Source: Xiphydria camelus (lineage: Eukaryota > Arthropoda > Insecta > Hymenoptera > Xiphydriidae). Taken from it: a DNA stretch of 64,000 nucleotides. Under the pieces are notes generated by a model. That model was not told the origin of the DNA and made no database searches. It saw only the letters and a program-made list of their open reading frames with translations. Positions 57,559 to 64,000 of the stretch are shown here, one piece after another; within the stretch, counting starts at the first letter, position 1, and each line of letters starts with the position of its first letter. The stretch lies in contig OY783200.1 in the NCBI GenBank assembly GCA_963678675.1, forward strand, positions 15,061,246-15,125,245. The letters are read 5' to 3'. The position numbers were made by a program, and so were the translations under genes.

Positions 57559-58377
57559 ATGGACGTTGATCATTCTTCTTTTTATCGCATACACCTCAGC
57601 GATCCCGTAGAAACTGGTGAAGAGCAACAATCAATACCAAATTCTCAGAATGACATTTTATCTGAACATTCGTATGCTTCGCAACAAGTGGTGAGAAGGG
57701 TCACTAAAAGAGTAGTAACGTGGCAAAAATTACCACAATTGGATCTTCTACTTCTTCAACGAGAAGAAATACAGAAAATTGAGAACGGTGAATGTCTTAA
57801 TGACAAACACATGAGTGTTTTTACTTCTATTGTCCAGAATAGTACTCAATACATGCCTTACGACACCATTTACATTCAAAAACCTGCTAAAATTTTTCCG
57901 GTGCCTTCGCAAACTAATCATATACAAATTTTGCCTTCACTAAATCACTGGGTATGCAGTTACTACGATTGCCGCCAAGATCAATTATTAATTTATGATT
58001 CGTTGAATAATAGCAACATCGATGAACATCAGAAAATTTTTCTCCAACGATTATATCCTGATTTCAATCTTGATAACATACGATTTCCGAAGGTTCAAAG
58101 ACAAGAAAATAATACTGACTGTGGTTTATTTGCTATTGCGTTCGCTGTGTCATTAATTTTAGGCAAGAAACCTGAAACATTATTCTACTGTACAGAAAGT
58201 ATGCGCTGTCACTTACTGAAAATTTTGACCGATCGCACAATAACGCATTTTCCTTTATATTCTGACAAAGAAAGTGTATCAGGTAATTTGTCGAATATGG
58301 TTTCGGCCGTGACACCAAAGTACAAAATCACATTAAGTAAAAGAAAACCCCCCCAAAAAAACATTTTCCAAATGTAA
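57559..58377 (+). CDS. Ulp1-type (C48) cysteine protease, intact ORF
   Basis: The 272-residue frame starts at ATG 57559, the first Met in a good context. After a Ser/Gln-rich N-terminal ~60 residues comes LLLLQREEIQKIENGECLND, the entry strand-helix of Ulp1 proteases. The catalytic residues are His in SLNHWVC, Asp in LLIYDSLN, Gln in KVQRQENNTDC and Cys in DCGLFAIAFA, so the triad is complete. The C-terminus is basic (SKRKPPQKN). Such proteases cleave ubiquitin-like proteins. Copies also occur in several DNA transposons. The setting, between direct repeats and a hairpin, suggests a transposon-borne gene. No partner transposase lies nearby. Confidence 0.75.
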   Translation: MDVDHSSFYRIHLSDPVETGEEQQSIPNSQNDILSEHSYASQQVVRRVTKRVVTWQKLPQLDLLLLQREEIQKIENGECLNDKHMSVFTSIVQNSTQYMPYDTIYIQKPAKIFPVPSQTNHIQILPSLNHWVCSYYDCRQDQLLIYDSLNNSNIDEHQKIFLQRLYPDFNLDNIRFPKVQRQENNTDCGLFAIAFAVSLILGKKPETLFYCTESMRCHLLKILTDRTITHFPLYSDKESVSGNLSNMVSAVTPKYKITLSKRKPPQKNIFQM

Positions 58378-58408
58378 AATGGTGGGTCGAGAGAGAAGGC
58401 GATCCTTA

Positions 58409-58795
58409 CCTGCCTAAAAAATGAGATTTCAACAAAAAAACAAAAATGATATCAACAAGCTGCAGCTTTTAGTCGCGAAAGATATGATCACATTAAACAA
58501 TTTCTGAAGAAAAAAAAATGTATACCACCCTCATCACCCCCTTAAATTCACTCGACAGCCCGCTTTTGCGATTAGCGATAAGAAGAAGAATGCTCAATGT
58601 CCATCGCACCAATCAATAGCTCCGTTTGCTGTTACAGAAGCGGGCTGTCGAGTGAGTTTAAGGGGGTGGTGAGGGTGGTATACATTTTTTTTTCTTCAGA
58701 AATTGTTTAATGTGATCATATCTTTCGCGACTAAAAGCTGCAGCTTGTTGATATCATTTTTGTTTGTTTGTTAAAATCTCATTTTTTAGGCAGGT
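58409..58795. repeat. 387-bp hairpin just downstream of the Ulp1 ORF
   Basis: ACCTGCCTAAAAAATGAGAT at the left is mirrored at the right. Arms ~159 bp (58409-58567 and 58637-58795) with a 69-bp loop. It starts 31 bp after the stop codon, so it could be the 3' end of the element that carries the gene or an independent MITE. Confidence 0.85.
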
Positions 58796-59035
58796 TTCGC
58801 CCCCCCCCTTGCTCGTAAATAAATTTTCAGCACAGCATCGATATTTTGCTGCACCTATATTCTTCTGGGATATAAAAACCCTATATAATTCAGCCCTAAC
58901 AAGTACAATCTTATCGAGCTGTACCTTATCGAGGAGATCTTTCAATGTAATGATTCCGAAATGCTTCTATGCTGTTTTGCAACATTCGCGAATTTATCGA
59001 AAAATATATATTATGAGTAAAGGAATGTTTCTAAC
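58796..59035. repeat. Fragment of Helitron-like interior
   Basis: Matches 35400-35560 inverted and 37740-37880 (CAGCACAGCATCGATATTTT, CTTATCGAGCTGTACCTTATC). Frames within are shared repeats. Confidence 0.65.
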
Positions 59036-59733
59036 ATACGGTAATGTTCACGAATATTGTAAAATATCGCAGGAATGTTACAGAAAAGTGGCTTGCAAAA
59101 ACCTGCTTTGCGGGGTGTAAATGATGATATTTTGTAATTTCCATCGTTACACCAAAGGTAAAGAAGAGATGAAATAGAAGTGAGGTACATACATGTACAC
59201 TTCACGTTTGACAGGTCGGTATATAAATTGAAACTTGTGATAGTATAATATGAAAGAGGAAAAACTTATATCGATAAAGAAAGAATAATAATAAAGTAGT
59301 TACTCCATTATTGTAATCCAATAAGATTGTATCACTTATTTTTCTGCCACGACTTTAATTGCTGATAGCGAAGAAAAATCAAATTTATTGGTTGATCCAT
59401 CCACTATCAACAATCAAAGTCGTGGCAGAAAAATAAGGGATATAATGGAATTGGATTACAATAATAGAGTAACTACTTTATTATTTTTTCTTCTTTATCG
59501 ATATAAGTTTTTCCTCTTTCGTATTATACAATCACAAGTTTCAATTTATATACCGACCTGTGTCAAACGTGAAGTGTACATGTACCTCACTTCTATTTCA
59601 TCTCTTCTTCGCCTCTGGTGTAACGATGGATTACGAAATATCATCATTTGCACCCCACAAAGCACGTTCTTGCAAATAACTTTTCTGTAACATTCCTGCG
59701 ATATTTTACAATATTCATGAACACTACCGTATT
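59036..59733. repeat. 698-bp inverted repeat of the Helitron-like family
   Basis: Arms 59036-59372 and 59392-59733 share, inverted, GTACATGTACCTCACTTCTA, TTGGATTACAATAAT and CCATCGTTACACC blocks. Half-arms occur in copies B and C (34430, 35000-35250, 46330, 47030-47230). Confidence 0.8.
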
Positions 59734-60042
59734 TTCACGGTAGGCCTGAAACCAGGCTAAATCAATCGTATTAGCACCACGGTTTTTATGACGGATTTCA
59801 AATAAGTATAATAAAATAAGCTCAAATCCACGTTGATAGTAAAATCGCCCGAGTCGTTTTGACAGAAATCGAATTTAGGGCAAAAAAATGAAAAGGATTG
59901 ATTTTTATTTTAATGTTATTATTCAACATTTTACCATTTGTTGTTTACTAAATAAAGGTCATAATGACATTATAACAATTCTGAACGAGTCCTCCGCGCT
60001 TAGAGTTTCTAGTTTTCTCGTCAGGTGGCGCCATCACGAGAA

Positions 60043-60912
60043 ATAGGTTATGAACCCGCGTATGATTTTAGTGTGAGTTTGATTGATTGTCAGTGTCACT
60101 AAATAGTTGAATGACAACTATTTACAGACCACGTATTCCTTAAGTAGTGTGTTACACAGTTGGTGAACTGCACATTGAACTTATACGCGGTAGAATAGTT
60201 TCTTGGCGAATTCTGGACCTTGTTAAAAAAATGTCTGTGAAAACTCATGCCGGTTCCCATGAAGAAAATCGCGAAAGAGTGTGCATGTTATGTTTCAAAA
60301 AGAAAGCGGATATGCGAAAAATTACTGGAACTCTTCAGAGCGCTGTTCAAAACATTTTTCCTTATAATCTTGAAGAAGACGACCGTCTTCCACGAGTAGT
60401 ATGCAGTGCTTGCAAAATACTGATTTACCGAAGAAAAAAGGATCCAAATTCGCCTGCAGTTAAGATTCCCGATTACTCTACATTTCCTTCTTTGCCAAAA
60501 AATATAAGGAAGCAAGGTAAAATAAAATGTCAATGCAAATTATGTGAGTTCGCACAAACTTCGGGACATCAGAACTTTGTAAAGAAAGATAGTAGTACCA
60601 ATAAAAAAATTGTCAAGCAATGTGCAAGATGTAGAAAAATTTTGCGAAAAGGAGTAGTGCATTTTTGTTCTAAAAACAACAGTTATGCAAATCTAGTCAA
60701 CTTAATTCAATCAGAATTGCCTCAAAAAGAACAGGAACATTTAGTAACTGATTTGATTTCAAATATAAGCAGCGAAAATACTCAAAAAACCGGTACTGAA
60801 ATGCACTTATCTCGACGCCATGGTAAACCGCTAAAAGTCGTACACTCTCTATTTAGTGACACTGACAATCAATCAAACTCACACTAAAATCATACGCGGG
60901 TTCATAACCTAT
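60043..60912 (+). mobile_element. DNA element with perfect 64-bp TIRs and a zinc-cluster ORF
   Basis: 60043-60106 and 60849-60912 are perfect inverted copies starting ATAGGTTATGAACCCGCG. Perfect repeats mean a young element or strong constraint. One intact ORF fills the space and its last codons lie within the right repeat. The right repeat stops exactly where a gypsy LTR begins (60913), so the repeat may be longer and the gypsy element may have inserted inside it. Confidence 0.75.
60231..60887 (+). CDS. Zinc-cluster protein (ZAD-like C2-C2 plus two further Cys/His clusters)
   Basis: 218 residues from the ATG at 60231, which is preceded by AAAAA. The frame is open back to 60147, so a longer form is possible. 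The first cluster, RVCMLCF...LPRVVCSACK, is C-x2-C-x36-C-x2-C with the LP-x2-VC signature of arthropod ZAD domains. A second reads CQCKLCEFAQTSGH and a third CARCRKIL...HFC. The C-terminal 25 residues are Ser/His-rich, and the final nine are coded by the terminal repeat. It could be a DNA-binding protein of the transposon. No catalytic domain is present, so it is either a partial transposase or an accessory protein. Confidence 0.65.
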   Translation: MSVKTHAGSHEENRERVCMLCFKKKADMRKITGTLQSAVQNIFPYNLEEDDRLPRVVCSACKILIYRRKKDPNSPAVKIPDYSTFPSLPKNIRKQGKIKCQCKLCEFAQTSGHQNFVKKDSSTNKKIVKQCARCRKILRKGVVHFCSKNNSYANLVNLIQSELPQKEQEHLVTDLISNISSENTQKTGTEMHLSRRHGKPLKVVHSLFSDTDNQSNSH

Positions 60913-61108
60913 TGTGGGGACCCGACACACACCGCCAGCGCTCCACGCGGAGAAGAGGTTTAGTCACGAGACTACATAGTCGGTAGGAGTCTCTCTCGCG
61001 ACGCGATCACGTGTATGCTCTTTATGCTCTTTGTGCTCCTTTGTTCAATAAACGCAGTTTATTTCACGATCTATCTATTTGCTCTCCTTATGTGGCATAG
61101 CCCCCACA
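60913..61108 (+). repeat. 5' LTR (196 bp)
   Basis: Starts TGTGGGGACC and ends CCCCCACA, with TGTGGGG/CCCCACA inverted ends. AATAAA (61047-61052) follows a CTCTTTGTGCTCC stretch and probably ends the R region. Confidence 0.88.
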
Positions 61109-61114
61109 TAAGAT

Positions 61115-61132
61115 TGGTGACCCCGACGTGAT
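61115..61132 (+). other. Primer-binding site for tRNA-Trp
   Basis: TGGTGACCCCGACGTGAT complements the 3' end expected of tRNA-Trp and lies six bases after the LTR. CsRn1-clade elements are known for this primer. Confidence 0.85.
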
Positions 61133-61186
61133 TTGGAGAAAGAAGCCAGTGAAAGTGAACGCGTGCGCCCGTAGTCCGTACGAACA

Positions 61187-62251
61187 ATGGAACGCAAATA
61201 CGCCATGCCGGTAAACCGTTCGCCGACTCCCCCACGAGACGCCGATAACGTCGATGCACTACGTCGTCAGGAAGCCGGCGAACCACGGAACCAGGAGCCG
61301 GTCGCACACCAAGAGGACGATGTATACGCGACGGAAAGGGGAGAACTACCACCATTCTGGGACATGAAGGTTGGTCTATGGTTCACCGCCATCGAGTCTC
61401 AATTCGTTGCTCGGCGAACTTTATCAGACAGCGCTAAGTACCACGTAGTAATAAATCGACTCACAATCAGTCAAGACGTCTTATCGGTCGTGGAACACCT
61501 CGTTACAAACCCTCCAGCCCACAATAAATATCGCCAAATCAAGGAGGCTTTACTCGATCATTATTCGCTTTCACAAGAGAAGCGCATAAGGACGCTCGTC
61601 TCGGGGCTCGAGCTCGGCTGTAAGCGCCCCTCAGAACTGTTAGCGGAAATCAACCGCCTCGGAGGTAACCTGTTAGACAATGCCGTAATTAAGACGCTAT
61701 GGATGGACCGCTTGCCAGCTCACATCCAAGTGGAGCTCACCGCTGCCGATGGCCTCGCATTAGAGGCCTTGTCGCGCCTGGCTGACCGCATCGCAGACAT
61801 AGCGGTAAGCACGGACAACAGCCAAGTAATGCCAATAGCAACGAGAAACAGTAACCAAGCAATGCCGACACCCACGAGGGAGATTAACCAAGTGATGCCA
61901 ATTTCATCGAGGGACAACGACGACATTGCTCGGAAGGTCGACGCCCTCAGTGTCCAACTAGGCAATCTTAGCACTAATCAGGAAAAACTAAGCGCTAGAA
62001 TGGAAGACCTAGCCGCTAAACTGGACGAGGTGGCCCGTTCAGCAAAACAGCGTCGTTCACGCAGCTACTCCCGCAGCAGACGCGGTCGTTCACAGAGTGG
62101 CGCGACGCGCACATTTGCTAGCAATCCGCAAGCGAACGATGAAGTTTGTTTTTATCACAGGCGCTTTGGAGACAACGCAACGAGGTGTACAATACCCTGC
62201 TCGTACCCTACCCCTATCCAGAACCAGGGAAACGCGAGTATCCGCCACTAG
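61187..62251 (+). CDS. gag: gag of CsRn1-type element
   Basis: 354 residues from ATG 61187. The capsid-like part contains PPFWDMKVGLWFTAIESQF, where the Trp pair and A-x2-E-x2-F are typical, then DHYSLSQEKRIRTL and LGCKRPSELL. A heptad-like helix (ALSVQLGNLSTNQEKLSARM) follows, then an Arg/Ser run (RRSRSYSRSRRGRS). Near the end comes CFYHRRFGDNATRCTIPC, the C-x2-H-x9-C-x3-C motif that replaces CCHC knuckles in this clade. Three near-repeats of NQ(V/A)MP(I/T).(S/T)R lie at ~215-245. The frame is intact. Pol overlaps its last ~105 bases. Confidence 0.88.
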   Translation: MERKYAMPVNRSPTPPRDADNVDALRRQEAGEPRNQEPVAHQEDDVYATERGELPPFWDMKVGLWFTAIESQFVARRTLSDSAKYHVVINRLTISQDVLSVVEHLVTNPPAHNKYRQIKEALLDHYSLSQEKRIRTLVSGLELGCKRPSELLAEINRLGGNLLDNAVIKTLWMDRLPAHIQVELTAADGLALEALSRLADRIADIAVSTDNSQVMPIATRNSNQAMPTPTREINQVMPISSRDNDDIARKVDALSVQLGNLSTNQEKLSARMEDLAAKLDEVARSAKQRRSRSYSRSRRGRSQSGATRTFASNPQANDEVCFYHRRFGDNATRCTIPCSYPTPIQNQGNASIRH

Positions 62252-64000
62252 ACTCGGCGACTAGCGGTGGCCAAGACGCTCCTCGCCGACTTTTCATCCT
62301 CGACACGTATTCCAACTACAAGTTTTTGGTCGACACCGGCGCGGATGTATCGGTCATCCCGGCCACGCTCAAGAATAAAGCAAGACGAGGAACACTCACT
62401 CTATATGCCGCCAATAACACTAAAATTAAAACGTACGGCGAAAAAACGCTGACGATCAACATCGGTTTACGACGCCCACTCAGATGGACCTTTTGTAAAG
62501 CCGATGTGCCATATCCCATTATTGGCGCTGACTTGATCCACCACCACGGACTAATCGTCGATCTCAAGAATGGACGAATCACCAGCAGAGATACTGGACT
62601 TTCGAACACCGGTTTGATGGCTCCAGCACCCATCAACTCCATCACCGCAATCAACGATCAGAACAGCAAATATTGGACGATTCTCAAGAAGTATCCGACA
62701 CTTCTCGGAAGCCCATCAAACACTGCGACAGCTGTTCATTCAACCAAATATTTCATCAACACTACTGGACCCCCGTGCACTGAGCGAGTCAGGCCACTTA
62801 GACCCGATCGACTCAAGGCCGCCAAGGAGGAGTTCAGAGCCATGATTGAACTAGGTTTAGCCAGGCCTTCTATGAGTCCATGGGCCAGTCCACTCCATAT
62901 GGCAAAAAAGAAGAATGGGGACTGGAGACTGTGTGGCGATTTCAGGAGACTTAACAAGCAGACGATCCCTGATCGCTACCCAGTGGCCCTTCTCCAGGAC
63001 TTCACCGCCAATTTGGTAGGTAAGACGATCTTCAGCACGCTGGACCTGCGCAAAGCATTCTACCACATCCCGATAGCCGAAGACGACATCCAGAAGACCG
63101 CAGTGATTACCCCGTTTGGTTTGTTTGAATTCACAAGCATGCCATTCGGGCTCCGAAATGCAGCTCAAACCTTCCAGAGATTCATTCACGAAGTCATTGG
63201 CGATTTGGATTTTGTATTCGCCTACATCGATGACCTGCTGATCGCCTCGACATCTGAAGAGGAACACGAACGCCATCTCGACACCGTCTTCCAGCGGTTA
63301 GTAAAATTCGGCCTATGCTTAAACACGGAAAAATGCGTACTGGGGAAAGAAAGCGTGCAGTTCCTGGGCTACCAAGTATCAGTTAGAGGCTCACAGCCGC
63401 TCACAGAGCGCATCAGAGCGCTGCAAGAGTTTCCAAAACCTCAAACAATTGTAGAGCTCAGACGTTTCATCGGCGCTATCAACTTTTATCGCCGACACCT
63501 CAGGAACGCTGCCACCGTCCAAGCACCATTGAAAGACATGCTTAAGGAGTCCAAGAAGAACGACAAGCGACCCGTTCCATGGACACCTGCATCAGAGGCA
63601 GCCTTCGAGAACATCAAACAGCAGCTCGCCGACGCTACTATTATAGCTCATCCGGTGTAGGCAGCCGAACTCCGTCTAACCACCGACGCGTCGAGTTCCG
63701 CAATTGGCGCCGCTCTGGAACAAAGCGTCAACAACAACGACTGGGAACCTCTCGGATTCTTTTCGAAGAAACTCTCGCCAGCGCAACGCAACTATAGCAC
63801 GTATGATCGTGAATTGACAGCGATCTACGAAGCTATCAAATTCTTTAGACAATGGGTAGAAGGAAGAGAATTTGCGATTTTCACAGATCACAAACCACTC
63901 ATTTACGCCTTTCAGCAGCGCTCAGACAAAGCATCACCACGGCAGCTGAGGCAACTTTCCTTCATCAGCGAGTTCACGACAGACATCCGCTACATCGAAG
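62146..64000 (+). pseudogene. pol: pol of CsRn1-type element (protease, RT, RNase H start)
   Basis: It lies one base back (-1) from gag and overlaps it, so translation would need a -1 frameshift. Protease has the canonical DTGADVSVIP and IIGADLI. RT has WRLCGDFRRLN, FSTLDLRKAFYHI, MPFGLRNAAQTF and the catalytic YIDD, then FLGY and RRFIGAINFYRRHL. A TAG at 63658-63660 interrupts before RNase H, which resumes at once in the same frame with LTTDASSSAIGAAL, DRELTAI and FTDHKPL. The gene is cut by the window edge. It is the most recently active-looking retroelement here, with one visible defect. Confidence 0.85.

Larger units (their letters stand above)
60913..64000 (+). mobile_element. CsRn1-clade gypsy retrotransposon, 5' part
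   Basis: 5' LTR, primer site for tRNA-Trp, gag with a CHCC nucleocapsid motif, then pol in the -1 frame. These three characters mark the CsRn1/Kabuki clade. Coding regions are nearly intact, with a single stop seen in pol. The element runs out of the window inside RNase H, so integrase and the 3' LTR are not seen. Confidence 0.85.

Noticed and set aside
60231..60887. Relation of the zinc-cluster protein to the RAG1 N-terminal zinc region
   Set aside because: Cys pairing is loosely similar, but the LP-x2-VC-x2-C signature and spacing fit ZAD domains better. No further shared motifs.
60913..64000. Envelope gene making it an errantivirus
   Set aside because: The region after integrase is outside the window. 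Clade features argue against env.

Overview
This is eukaryotic, AT-rich DNA that looks like a heterochromatic, transposon-packed stretch of an insect genome. The mix of families (a CsRn1-type gypsy element, a gypsy element with a tRNA-Pro primer site, copia, pogo, PIF/Harbinger, a THAP exon, Polinton-like polymerase, a DUF7869-type transposase and many foldback repeats) suggests a hymenopteran, perhaps an ant. That assignment is inference. There is no bacterial operon structure, rRNA, tRNA or CRISPR array that I can support. Almost everything recognisable is a mobile element, mostly broken, and inserted into other mobile elements.

Layout. 1-13157 is one rearranged gypsy locus: a minus-strand 5' fragment (1-522), a plus-strand gag-pol-LTR copy (523-5050) and a minus-strand copy ending in its 5' LTR (5051-13157). 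The two large copies meet tail to tail and share an integrase frameshift. The minus copy is split by a 3.3 kb Helitron-like element (7119-10454). 13362-15567 holds the only candidates for ordinary spliced exons. 17240-21943 holds a copia remnant split by a terminal-hairpin element with an 8-bp target duplication, then a run of palindromes. 22273-25374 is a pogo-like transposase pseudogene split by a piggyBac-type MITE, with a THAP exon beyond it. 25691-31530 has a gypsy pol remnant split by a GC-rich solo LTR, then a Polinton/adintovirus-like DNA polymerase fragment cut by a second LTR of the same family.

33388-41076 and 45003-49994 are two larger copies of the Helitron-like family, full of nested inverted repeats. 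The second sits inside a transposon (41105-51798) that carries a DUF7869-like transposase, and it contains a PIF/Harbinger fragment. 51959-56516 has nested MITEs and a fourth, truncated Helitron-like copy. 57559-58377 is an intact Ulp1-type protease ORF. 60043-60912 is an element with perfect 64-bp inverted repeats enclosing an intact zinc-cluster ORF. 60913-64000 is the 5' two thirds of a young CsRn1-type gypsy element that appears to have landed inside that element's right terminal repeat.

What ties the window together is that several insertions can be dated and delimited from the window itself, because an uninterrupted paralogue or a restored reading frame gives the empty site: Helitron-like copies A and C, the copia insertion, the piggyBac MITE and the solo LTR. 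The best candidates for undescribed biology are the Helitron-like foldback family with A|T insertion sites, the GATGTGTAAACATC terminal-hairpin family, and the zinc-cluster TIR element.
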